DNA of 10,413 bases from positions 1 to 10,413 of the forward strand of contig CAYRWE010000178.1 in the NCBI GenBank assembly GCA_964427655.1, given 5' to 3'. Both the position numbers and the translations under genes were made by a program. The DNA comes from CAVQNQ01 sp964427655. GTDB lineage: Bacteria > Acidobacteriota > Terriglobia > Bryobacterales > Bryobacteraceae. This document shows, piece by piece, positions 1-6,146 of this stretch. The notes under the pieces are model-generated. The model was not told the DNA's origin. It made no database searches and was given only the letters and a program-made list of their open reading frames with translations. Position 1 is the stretch's first letter, and each line of letters begins with the position of its first letter.

Positions 1-176
1 CCGGTGACGATGATGATGTTTTGTATGCCCGATTGGAGCGCCTCCTCGACCCCATACTGGATGATGGGTTTGTCCACAATCGGCAACATTTCTTTGGGCT
101 GGGCTTTGGTGGCGGGAAGGAAGCGCGTGCCAAGTCCAGCGGCTGGGAAGACTGCTTTTCGAACTTTGACCGGCAT
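1..176 (-). CDS. galU: UTP--glucose-1-phosphate uridylyltransferase, N-terminal part (cut by window edge)
   Basis: The enzyme makes UDP-glucose from UTP and glucose-1-phosphate in the cytoplasm, the precursor for UDP-glucuronate, UDP-galactose and envelope polysaccharides. The minus strand from the ATG at 176-174 reads 58 codons and runs off the left edge. The peptide carries the nucleotidyltransferase signature FPAAGLGTRFLPATKAQPKE at residues 10-29, followed by MLPIVDKPIIQY, which is the GalU form of the NTP-binding G-x-G-T-R loop and its catalytic region. This start gives the usual GalU N-terminus (MPVKVRKAVFPAAG); upstream is only a weak purine stretch (GTAAGAG). The gene is divergent from the ferredoxin gene, with 98 bp between the starts. 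The UDP-glucose 6-dehydrogenase gene that would use its product lies 450 bp away. Other sugar-phosphate nucleotidylyltransferases (RfbA-type) are less likely because of the KAQPKEMLPIVDKPIIQY wording. Confidence 0.93.
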   Translation of the reverse strand, partial: MPVKVRKAVFPAAGLGTRFLPATKAQPKEMLPIVDKPIIQYGVEEALQSGIQNIIIVT

Positions 177-274
177 CTCTTACAGTTTCCGCGAGCCGCC
201 CGCGCTTGGCAACCGCCAATTTGTGTTTCGCGGGTGACTATGTTATCTATTATGTACCTGGGAAAACAACGTCA
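177..274. promoter_or_regulatory. Divergent promoter region between galU and the ferredoxin gene
   Basis: The 98 bp between the two starts hold an AT-rich stretch (about 236-256) in GC-rich surroundings. It has -10-like boxes on both strands: TTATCT at 243-248 and TATTAT at 248-253 on plus, and CATAAT/GATAAC on minus. TTGTGT at 221-226 could serve as a plus -35 with a 16-bp spacer to TTATCT. A perfect small inverted repeat, TTGGC-AACC-GCCAA, lies at 206-219 and could be an operator half-site pair or a leader hairpin. No box is a strong consensus match, so the assignment rests mainly on position and base composition. Confidence 0.35.
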
Positions 275-535
275 ATGGCATACGTTATAGCGGAACCCTG
301 CATTGGCACCAAAGACACGGCCTGCGTCGACGCCTGCCCGGTGGATTGCATTCACCCCAAGAAAGATGAAGCCAATTACGCCGAGGCCGAGATGCTGTAC
401 ATCGATCCCGTCGAGTGCATCGATTGCGGCGCTTGTGTTCCGGTGTGCCCCGTCTCGGCGATTTTTGCGCTGGACGACCTGCCTGAAAAGTGGGCCGAAT
501 TTACAGCCAAGAACGCATCCTATTTCGGCCGGTAA
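275..535 (+). CDS. Ferredoxin, [3Fe-4S][4Fe-4S] (7Fe) type
   Basis: An 86-residue soluble electron carrier. The chosen ATG gives the family N-terminus MAYVIAEPCIGTKD, and GGGAA sits about 10 nt upstream; longer readings in this frame would add an unrelated leader. Cysteines lie at 9, 17, 21 and 25, then 48, 51, 54 and 58. The second set forms the classic C-x2-C-x2-C-x3-C-P motif. In the first set, the position occupied by Cys11 in Azotobacter FdI is Thr12 (CIGTKDTAC). This is the arrangement of Bacillus/Thermus 7Fe ferredoxins: C9, C17 and C58 would hold a [3Fe-4S] cluster, and C21, C48, C51 and C54 a [4Fe-4S] cluster. The loop between the two halves (residues 26-45) is lysine- and glutamate-rich and somewhat longer than in those homologues as I recall them. 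Partner enzymes cannot be read from the neighbours, which are nucleotide-sugar genes. Confidence 0.93.
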   Translation: MAYVIAEPCIGTKDTACVDACPVDCIHPKKDEANYAEAEMLYIDPVECIDCGACVPVCPVSAIFALDDLPEKWAEFTAKNASYFGR

Positions 536-628
536 GTAACTGTCGGGTGGAATGCCCGCGCGGTTCGTAATTTAGCGAACAAGTGGTTGGTTCCTTTCGG
601 CACTCGGGATGCTCAAAGACGCAGGAAT

Positions 629-2083
629 ATGCGAGTCACCGTAATCGGAACGGGTTACGTCGGCGCTGTAACCGGAGCGTGCCTGTCTTACCTGGGGCAC
701 CGTGTTACTTGCGTCGATAGCGACCCCTCGAAGATCGCCCGCCTGCGCCGCGGGGAAGCACCCATATACGAGCCTTTTCTTGAAGATGTCATGCGTCTTG
801 CGATGGCCCGCGGGGGGCTTGATTTCTCTACGGAGCTGGCGCCTTCGGCGGCTGAAAGCGACGTAATTTTCATCGCCGTGGGCACGCCGCCCCTACCTAG
901 CGGCGAGGCCAACCTGGTGTATCTCGAGGCGGCCGCGCGCAGCATCGGCGCCGCCATGGATGCCTCGCGATACCGAGTTGTGGTAAATAAGTCGACTGTT
1001 CCGGTCGGATGCGGCAACCTGGTGGAAACCCTGGTGCGGGAAGGCATCGATGAAGCGCGGCCCCTGGAACGGCGTAGCGTTTCGTTTGGGGTGGCCAGCA
1101 ATCCCGAGTTCCTGCGCGAAGGCAGCGCCGTGGCCGATTCGCTCTACCCGGATCGGATCGTGGTCGGCGCCGGCGACGATCGCACCCTCGAAATCATGCG
1201 GCAATTGTATGGTCCCCTGGTGACGCAGCGCTTCGAGGCGCCTCCGGGCGTGCCCCGGCCCGCCGGGCTGGCTTCGGTTCCCTTGCTCACCACTTCGCTC
1301 ACCAGCGCGGAGACCGTCAAATACGCCGCCAACGCCTTCCTGGCGATGAAGATCGGTTTCGCCAACGAGATCGCCAATATCTGCGAGCGCGTGGGCGCCG
1401 AATCCACCGAGGTGATGGCGGGCATCGGACTGGATTCGCGCATCGGCTCCAAGTTCCTGAATCCCGGCGTGGGTTGGGGCGGTAGCTGCTTCGGCAAAGA
1501 CGTCCAGGCACTGCTCCACACAGCGCGCGAGTACGGCTACGACAGCAAGCTGCTGCGTGCCTCGCTCGAAGTCAACAGCGCGCAGCGCCAGATGGTGATC
1601 CAGAAGCTTCAGGAGCGGCTATTTATTCTCAAGGGGCGCACCATCGGGTTGCTGGGGCTGGCTTTCAAGCCGGATACCGACGACCTGCGCGACGCGCCCA
1701 GCCTGCACATCGCCGAACGTCTTCTGCAGATGGGAGCGCGCGTGCGGGCCTATGACCCGATCGCCATGCCGGCCTGCCGGCAGCAGCACCCCGAGCTGAA
1801 GATTCGTTATTGCGATACGCCCGAGGAGACGGCCGAGGATGCCGATGCCCTGGTCCTGGTGACGGAGTGGCAGCAGTTCCGTTCGCTCGATCTGGCGAAG
1901 CTGGCACGCTCGATGTCCAGCGCCATCCTGGTGGACGGCCGCAATCTGTTCGCCCCGGATGCCGCCATCGCGGCCGGGTTCGACTACACCGGCGTGGGAC
2001 GCTGTATCCGTCCGCGCGCGGCCGCCGCAGCGCCAGGAACCCGTGATGCGGGCGCGCCGGTCGAGACGCTCCGGACCGTCTGA
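629..2083 (+). CDS. ugd: UDP-glucose 6-dehydrogenase
   Basis: The enzyme oxidises UDP-glucose to UDP-glucuronate with two NAD+, a cytoplasmic step feeding capsule, exopolysaccharide or lipid-linked sugars. The protein is 484 residues. An N-terminal Rossmann fold starts at once (MRVTVIGTGYVG, residues 1-12); NPEFLREGSA (158-167) contains the conserved Glu160; the central helix ETVKYAANAF has Lys231 and Asn235; the catalytic thiol is Cys287 in GVGWGGSCFGKD with Asp291; and the C-terminal UDP-binding domain has GLAFKPDTDDLRDAPSL (343-359). The ATG at 629 was preferred over the in-frame TTG at 587 because the Rossmann strand starts there; AGGA is only 2 nt away, so the ribosome site is imperfect. 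It is longer than the usual 430-460 residues, through a Pro/Gly-rich insert at about 203-218 and a low-complexity tail after residue 463. The galU product would be its substrate. Confidence 0.95.
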   Translation: MRVTVIGTGYVGAVTGACLSYLGHRVTCVDSDPSKIARLRRGEAPIYEPFLEDVMRLAMARGGLDFSTELAPSAAESDVIFIAVGTPPLPSGEANLVYLEAAARSIGAAMDASRYRVVVNKSTVPVGCGNLVETLVREGIDEARPLERRSVSFGVASNPEFLREGSAVADSLYPDRIVVGAGDDRTLEIMRQLYGPLVTQRFEAPPGVPRPAGLASVPLLTTSLTSAETVKYAANAFLAMKIGFANEIANICERVGAESTEVMAGIGLDSRIGSKFLNPGVGWGGSCFGKDVQALLHTAREYGYDSKLLRASLEVNSAQRQMVIQKLQERLFILKGRTIGLLGLAFKPDTDDLRDAPSLHIAERLLQMGARVRAYDPIAMPACRQQHPELKIRYCDTPEETAEDADALVLVTEWQQFRSLDLAKLARSMSSAILVDGRNLFAPDAAIAAGFDYTGVGRCIRPRAAAAAPGTRDAGAPVETLRTV

Positions 2084-2140
2084 TTGCGGCGCACCCGGTA
2101 AGCTCGATTCCGCGAAGTCTCGATCACGGGTCTGTCAACT

Positions 2141-2146
2141 TATACT
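2141..2146 (+). promoter_or_regulatory. Candidate -10 box for mutM
   Basis: TATACT sits 13 nt before the mutM ATG, in the 76-bp gap after ugd. No good -35 is seen 16-18 bp upstream. If it is used, the transcript would have a leader of only about 7 nt. The same hexamer at the same 13-nt distance precedes the gene at 5779. Confidence 0.35.
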
Positions 2147-2159
2147 GGGGTTACAGCCC

Positions 2160-2954
2160 ATGCCCGAATTGCCCGAGGTCGAGACGGTAACTCGCGCGCT
2201 CGCGCCGCTGGTGGGCCGCCGCATTCTGGCCGCCGAGTTTCGCTGCGCGCGCGTGCTGCGCGGCGGCGATCCCGATGCCATGGCGTCGCGCTTGAGCGGA
2301 CGCCGGATCGCCGGCGTGAAGCGCTATGGAAAGTTCATCGCGATCTCGCTCGAAGGCGGCGGGTACCTGGTGATTCACCTGGGCATGACCGGGCGGTTGC
2401 TGATGAACGGCTCGCCGGCCAAGCACACGCACGCCATTTTCACGCTTGACCGCGGTGTGCTGCTCTACGACGACAGCCGCCAGTTCGGCTGCCTCCAGGT
2501 GAGCGAGGAGTTTCCCGAGCGCATTCGGAAGCTCGGGCCGGAGCCGCTGGAGGTGCCCTTCGAGGCATTCGCCGGCGCGCTTCGGCGCCGCCGCACGCGC
2601 GTGAAGGCCCTGTTGCTCGATCAGCGCTTTCTGCGCGGCGTGGGAAATATCTACGCCGACGAATCGCTGTTCCGCGCCGGCATCCATCCGCTGGCCATGG
2701 CATCGCGTCTGCGCGGCGAGCGCCCTCGCCGGTTGTACGATGCGATTCGGACCGTCCTGACCGAAGCCATCGCGGCCGGTGGATCCTCCGTTTCCGACTA
2801 TGTGGACCCCGAGGGCCATAAAGGTTCGTTTCAGTTCAGCCATCGGGTCTATCAGCGGACGGGCGAGCCATGCGTAATCTGCGGTGCCCGCGTGCGGCGC
2901 GTGCTGGTGGCGCAGCGTTCTTCGCACTTCTGTCCGGGTTGTCAGAGACGGTAA
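2160..2954 (+). CDS. mutM: Formamidopyrimidine-DNA glycosylase (Fpg/MutM)
   Basis: A base-excision repair enzyme that removes 8-oxoguanine and formamidopyrimidines and nicks the DNA by beta,delta-elimination. The 264 residues are close to the family's roughly 270. The start is fixed by the invariant MPELPEVET, because the N-terminal Pro2 (after Met removal) is the catalytic nucleophile; Glu3 and Glu6 are present. Also visible are Lys58 in GKF, HLGMTG (73-78), DSRQFG (105-110) in the loop that fills the flipped-base gap, and the helix-two-turn-helix with GVGNIYADESLFRAGIHP (Asn163). The C-terminal zinc finger is C238-x2-C241-x16-C258-x2-C261. All key residues look intact, so it should be active; the second Arg of the common RRFG is Gln here, keeping the first Arg. 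GGGG at 2147-2150 is a possible ribosome site. It lies 76 bp downstream of ugd in the same direction, with its own candidate -10 box. Confidence 0.96.
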   Translation: MPELPEVETVTRALAPLVGRRILAAEFRCARVLRGGDPDAMASRLSGRRIAGVKRYGKFIAISLEGGGYLVIHLGMTGRLLMNGSPAKHTHAIFTLDRGVLLYDDSRQFGCLQVSEEFPERIRKLGPEPLEVPFEAFAGALRRRRTRVKALLLDQRFLRGVGNIYADESLFRAGIHPLAMASRLRGERPRRLYDAIRTVLTEAIAAGGSSVSDYVDPEGHKGSFQFSHRVYQRTGEPCVICGARVRRVLVAQRSSHFCPGCQRR

Positions 2955-3078
2955 GTCTTAATGCCTTGAAACCCTGCCTCGCTAAGCCTCGTCACTTGAG
3001 ATGGAAATAGCGCGCGAGATGACGTTACCGAACTTACAACCGCGCGGACCCGGCTCCGGCCGCCGATAGGAGTGGCTG

Positions 3079-3126
3079 TACAATCGAAGAATAGGGGTTT
3101 TTATCGCCGGACGACGATTTCCGGCG
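3079..3126 (+). promoter_or_regulatory. Candidate promoter -10 and leader hairpin before the beta-barrel gene
   Basis: The 287-bp gap between mutM and the beta-barrel gene contains TACAAT at 3079-3084, a good -10 match without a convincing -35. It is followed by the inverted repeat CGCCGG (3105-3110) and CCGGCG (3121-3126) with a 10-nt loop. This would give a leader of about 150 nt with a hairpin near its 5' end. No T-run follows the stem closely enough for an intrinsic terminator. I see nothing else in the gap and no clear terminator for mutM. Confidence 0.3.
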
Positions 3127-3241
3127 GAGTGGTTTTCGAATCACACAGAGAGCGGTTCAGTAGGTGCGCCGGCGTTTCTTGCCGCCGCGCCCCGGGATTC
3201 TGGGCCAGTTTCAAGACAACTTACTAGAGGAGATTCGCACC

Positions 3242-3955
3242 GTGAAGAGTATCTGTCGTTACCTTTCGCTGCCGTTCGGGCTGGCTCTATGCATGCAGCT
3301 TGCCCACGCGCAGAACACCTTTGACATTGGTATCGGTTTTGGGGCGGCCCAGGACAAAGCGTCTTCGACCGGCATCGACCAGACCTCGCTTAACAGTTGC
3401 ACTCCGGTAGGCGGCACCGATACCTTGACTGGCGCCCCTTGCGTCGGCACCCCCAGCCTCAATGGTTTTATGTTGGGCTTCGGGGGAAGGGTGATGTTCT
3501 GGAAACATTTCGGTGTTGGAGCATCGGTTAGCCTCCAGCCTTCGCAGCAGACTTATGCCAACTTGCAGCCCGCTATTCCCAGCATCGGCCAGGCATCGGT
3601 CAACTTGAACGATCGCGTGATTTTCTACGACTTCGACGGGATTTACCAGCCGGTCGGCGGTAAGCGGGCGGCGCTGCAGATCGAGGGCGGCGTCGGCGGC
3701 GCGAACATGCGGTTCTACGAGGCTCAGAGCAGCAGCAGCACCGTTTTGGGCAGTTCCAACACCAGCCAATATGCGCAAAGCGTCAATCATTTTCAGGTGC
3801 ACGTGGGAGCGGGCGTGAGGGTATATCTGACGGGCAATCTGTTCATCCGGCCGCAGTTCGATTTCCGCTACGTGCCCAATTTCGATCAGCAGTTCGGGAG
3901 AAACTGGGTGACCGAGGAAACGGTCTGGGTGGGTTACAGCTTCGGCGAGCGGTAA
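3242..3955 (+). CDS. Secreted outer-membrane beta-barrel protein (OmpA/OmpX-like fold)
   Basis: The protein has 237 residues. The GTG at 3242 is chosen because a strong AGAGGAG (3226-3232) lies 9 nt upstream and because the protein then begins with a clean Sec signal peptide (MKSICRYLSLPFGLALCMQLAHA, cleavage after Ala-His-Ala at 23). The mature chain has alternating polar/apolar segments separated by Gly, Ser, Gln and Asn-rich loops, for example FDIGIGFGAA, NGFMLGFGGRVMFW, FGVGASVSLQP, ALQIEGGVGGANMRFY, FQVHVGAGVRVYL, LFIRPQFDFRYV and TVWVGYSFGER at the end. This suggests an 8-stranded barrel of the small porin/OmpA-like type. Cys53 and Cys67 bracket a Gly/Thr loop and could form a disulfide outside the cell. 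Its ligand or role cannot be told. It converges on the zinc-ribbon gene with 27 bp between the stops. Confidence 0.8.
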   Translation: MKSICRYLSLPFGLALCMQLAHAQNTFDIGIGFGAAQDKASSTGIDQTSLNSCTPVGGTDTLTGAPCVGTPSLNGFMLGFGGRVMFWKHFGVGASVSLQPSQQTYANLQPAIPSIGQASVNLNDRVIFYDFDGIYQPVGGKRAALQIEGGVGGANMRFYEAQSSSSTVLGSSNTSQYAQSVNHFQVHVGAGVRVYLTGNLFIRPQFDFRYVPNFDQQFGRNWVTEETVWVGYSFGER

Positions 3956-3982
3956 GTTTCGCGGGCGCGGCGGGCCGGGCGG

Positions 3983-4738
3983 CTACTCGTGCGCCACGGG
4001 CGCCGGCTCGCCGGTGAGATCCTCGATAGCCGCCGGCGGATTGTAGTACAGGATCCGCTGGCAGCTTTCGCAGGCCATCACCTCGTCGCCCCTCTTCAGG
4101 TCCTGATAGAACTGGAGCCGCATGGCCATGTTGCAGGCACAGCAACGCCCCTCCACCGCTTCAGCCACGGCGATACCGCGGCGCGACTTGCGCACGCGCT
4201 CGTAGCGCTGATACACCGGCGGCGTTACGCCCTTGGACACCTCGGCGCGCTCCCGGTGCAACTCGTCCGCGGCTTTCTGGTCGGCGGCGGTGCACTCGCG
4301 AGCCTGCGCCTTTTCGCCTTCCACGTGCGCCTTCTCGGTTTTGAGGGCCGCCTCGGCGGCCTTAACGTTTTTCTCGAGAGGTTCGGATTCAGCCATCAGT
4401 TCGAGAATGCGATCTTCAAACTTGCGGATTTCCTTCTGGCAGAATTCGATCTCGCTCTGAAAGGCGCGGTACTGCTCATTGGTTTTAGCGTCCAGCGTCT
4501 GGTCCTTCAGCTTGGAGATCTTCTGGTCCTGGGTTTGAATTTCGCCTTCCGAGCGGCGGCGCTCTTTCTGGTTGGCCGCCAGCGCGGCCCGGTCGGCTTC
4601 CAGTTTGCGCTCGTGCGTAACGAGTTTTTTCTCGATTTCGGCTACGTGTTTGGGGAGCGCGCTTATTTCGCGCGCCAGTTCCGCCAGTCGCTTATCGATT
4701 TCCTGCAGGCGGATCACCAACTTCAGGTCGGGGAGCAT
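3983..4738 (-). CDS. Coiled-coil protein with C4 zinc ribbon (COG1579 type)
   Basis: A 251-residue cytoplasmic protein. Residues about 5-165 are an almost unbroken charged heptad pattern (KRLAELAREISAL, EIEKKLVTHERKLEADR and similar), expected to form a long helical hairpin; KTNEQYRAFQSEIEF (85-99) is the family's conserved turn. The C-terminal zinc ribbon has Cys199 and Cys202 (CCAC) and Cys223 and Cys226 (CESCQRILYY). This arrangement matches the COG1579 zinc-ribbon family, which includes chlamydial CT398/CdsZ; its general function in other bacteria is not settled, and nucleic-acid or protein contacts are proposed. The ATG gives the common MLPDLK-LxxLQEID start; AGGA directly abuts it, so the ribosome site is poor, while TACACT (complement of 4749-4754) lies 10 nt upstream as a possible -10. 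It lies 54 nt downstream of the kinase gene on the same strand, so co-transcription is plausible. Confidence 0.88.
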   Translation of the reverse strand: MLPDLKLVIRLQEIDKRLAELAREISALPKHVAEIEKKLVTHERKLEADRAALAANQKERRRSEGEIQTQDQKISKLKDQTLDAKTNEQYRAFQSEIEFCQKEIRKFEDRILELMAESEPLEKNVKAAEAALKTEKAHVEGEKAQARECTAADQKAADELHRERAEVSKGVTPPVYQRYERVRKSRRGIAVAEAVEGRCCACNMAMRLQFYQDLKRGDEVMACESCQRILYYNPPAAIEDLTGEPAPVAHE

Positions 4739-4792
4739 TCCTAAGGGAAGTGTAACACGCGGTACGCTGGGCGCCCCAGGCCGGCAGCCCGC

Positions 4793-5725
4793 TCATTCCA
4801 CCCGCCGCACTTCCACCTTGCGATACATCTCCTCGGTGGCTTCGAGCGAGGCGAAACTCATGCCGGGCAGTTTCGCCGAAGCGGTTCCCGCCGCCACGCC
4901 CCAGCGCAGAGCTTCGGCCGCATTGGCCTTGGGCCGCAGGCTCGCCCAGATGTAAGCCGCCACCAGCGCGTCGCCTGCGCCAATCGGGCAAACCGCATCG
5001 ATGCGCGGAGGCAGCACTTCCAGAAGGCCGTCGCCGAAGGCGCCCACCGCGCCGCGGCTGCCCAGCGTGAGCACCACCGATTCAGGACCCATCGTGCGGA
5101 TCTCCGCGGCCGCCTCGAGGTAGTGCGTGCGCGTCAGCAAGGTGCGCCCCAGCAGCCGCTCGGCCTCCTGCTGGTTGAGATCCACGACCGTGGGCCGCTC
5201 CTCGATGCCCGCCCGCAAGGCTTCGCCGTTGGCGTGCAGCAGCGTCTTCACCTTTTTCCGGCGAGCCCGCGAGATCAGCTTGCCGTAGAAGGAGGGCGGA
5301 ACGCCGGGCGGCAGGCTGCCGCATAACAACAGCCACGAGGCGCCGGCCAGGGTGTCGCGGATGGCCGCCTCCACGAGCGCCACTTCCTCCGCATCGAGCG
5401 TGGGGCCGGTCTCGTTGAGATTGACCGTGAGGCCGTGCGCGTCCGTCACCGTCAGGTTGGTGCGGATCTCGTTCTTCACCGGCACGACGCGGAACGGGAA
5501 TCCGTACGAACACAGGTAGCTCTCCAGCCGCTGGCCCGATTCGCCGCCGGAGATCAGCACCGCGGTGGTCCTGCCACCGAAGGCATGAATCACGCAGGAA
5601 GCGTTGATGCCGCGCCCGCCGGCCGATTCGCGGCTGGAATTGATGTATGAGCGGTCTTCGAAGGCCAGACGGTCTACGCTGATGATCCGGTCGAGAGCCG
5701 GATTTATCGTAAGAGTGACGATCAA
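4793..5725 (-). CDS. PfkB-family hexose kinase (1-phosphofructokinase/tagatose-6-phosphate kinase type)
   Basis: A 310-residue ribokinase-like sugar-phosphate kinase. The N-terminus MIVTLTINPALDRIISVDRL is the hallmark of the 1-phosphofructokinase/LacC branch. Further landmarks are AGGRGINASCVIHAFGG (35-51, substrate-binding Gly-Gly), DLNQQEAERLLG (182-193, the N-x-x-E metal motif, Asn184 and Glu187), VVLTLGSRGAVGA (217-229), and PIGAGDALVAAYIWA (247-261) with the anion hole and catalytic Asp252. It probably phosphorylates fructose-1-phosphate, fructose-6-phosphate or tagatose-6-phosphate with ATP. The usual D-T/A-S-G-E-A-L stretch is HANGEAL here (164-170), and Lys of GGKGIN is Arg, so substrate choice is uncertain. 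Translation starts at TTG; no in-frame ATG precedes it and there is no Shine-Dalgarno. TACAAT (complement of 5731-5736) ends 5 nt before the TTG, suggesting a nearly leaderless mRNA. Confidence 0.9.
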   Translation of the reverse strand: MIVTLTINPALDRIISVDRLAFEDRSYINSSRESAGGRGINASCVIHAFGGRTTAVLISGGESGQRLESYLCSYGFPFRVVPVKNEIRTNLTVTDAHGLTVNLNETGPTLDAEEVALVEAAIRDTLAGASWLLLCGSLPPGVPPSFYGKLISRARRKKVKTLLHANGEALRAGIEERPTVVDLNQQEAERLLGRTLLTRTHYLEAAAEIRTMGPESVVLTLGSRGAVGAFGDGLLEVLPPRIDAVCPIGAGDALVAAYIWASLRPKANAAEALRWGVAAGTASAKLPGMSFASLEATEEMYRKVEVRRVE

Positions 5726-5778
5726 CCTATATTGTAACCGTGGGTGCGCCGCGGCTTGATATACTTTTCGTTCTCCCT
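5726..5778. promoter_or_regulatory. Compact divergent promoter region with two -10-like boxes
   Basis: Only 53 bp separate the TTG start of the kinase (minus) from the ATG of the small zinc-type protein (plus). The minus strand has TACAAT (complement of 5731-5736) 5 nt before the kinase start. The plus strand has TATACT (5760-5765) 13 nt before the ATG. Neither has a good -35 at the normal distance. Polymerase sites for the two genes would overlap almost entirely, so the two promoters could compete. Confidence 0.4.
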
Positions 5779-6072
5779 ATGGCGAACCCGAAATATGCAG
5801 CGCCCGACCAGCCGGCGCCGGTGGCCGAACTGGTGGCGACTTTGAGCGACGGCACCAAGGTCAAGCGGCGCATCCCCCGCATGCGAGCCTGTGGGGAAAA
5901 AGACGATAAGGGGAAACTCTGCGCGGGCCATCTGAAGCGCTGGTATTTTTTCGGCGATGAGGTCAAACAAAAATTTGGCGCGGATGTCGAGATCTATCGC
6001 TGCGAGCACTGCAAGACGTTGTACCTGCCCAATCCCGAGGAAGCCCCGCGCACCGGCACGCTGGCGTTCTGA
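5779..6072 (+). CDS. Small Cys/His-containing hypothetical protein, possible zinc site
   Basis: I do not recognise this 97-residue protein. It has no signal peptide or membrane segment. Residues 14-34 (PVAELVATLSDGTKVKRRIPR) look like a short beta-rich start. Cys38, Cys48 and His51 (C-x9-C-x2-H), then Cys75 and Cys78 (CEHC), could hold one zinc ion in a split ribbon or treble-clef arrangement. Between them lies an aromatic/basic stretch, HLKRWYFFGDEVKQKFG. The ATG at 5779 was preferred over GTG at 5740 because TATACT lies between them and the extra 13 residues are not needed for the fold; no Shine-Dalgarno is present. It is divergent from the PfkB-family kinase. A DNA-, RNA- or protein-binding role is possible but unproven. 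GC content and codon choice match the neighbours, so it looks like a real gene. Confidence 0.72.
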   Translation: MANPKYAAPDQPAPVAELVATLSDGTKVKRRIPRMRACGEKDDKGKLCAGHLKRWYFFGDEVKQKFGADVEIYRCEHCKTLYLPNPEEAPRTGTLAF

Positions 6073-6088
6073 GGCGCGCCCGCCGGGA

Positions 6089-6146
6089 CAAAAAGAAAAA
6101 CCGCATCGGAGCCGCCCCTAGACCAGCGGGGCTCTATCCGATGCGG
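6089..6146 (-). terminator. Rho-independent terminator on the minus strand
   Basis: Read on the minus strand, a 10-bp perfect stem (complements of 6146-6137 and 6110-6101, CCGCATCGGA/TCCGATGCGG) encloses a further GC-rich inner helix. It is followed at once by TTTTTCTTTTT (complement of 6090-6100). On the plus strand the hairpin is preceded by the A-run and not followed by a T-run, so it does not fit as a terminator of the gene ending at 6072. There is no minus-strand protein gene upstream of it, which points to an RNA gene. Confidence 0.75.

Noticed and set aside
563..580. Inverted repeat GTTCG/CGAAC between ferredoxin and ugd
   Set aside because: Only 5 bp with no T-run directly after it; too weak to call a terminator or operator.
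3956..3982. Bidirectional terminator between the converging genes
   Set aside because: The 27 bp are GC-rich without a stable inverted repeat or T-run on either strand.
3989..4744. Long plus-strand open frame over the zinc-ribbon gene
   Set aside because: It mirrors the minus-strand gene almost exactly and has no family motifs; the minus-strand reading has a clear coiled coil and CxxC pairs.
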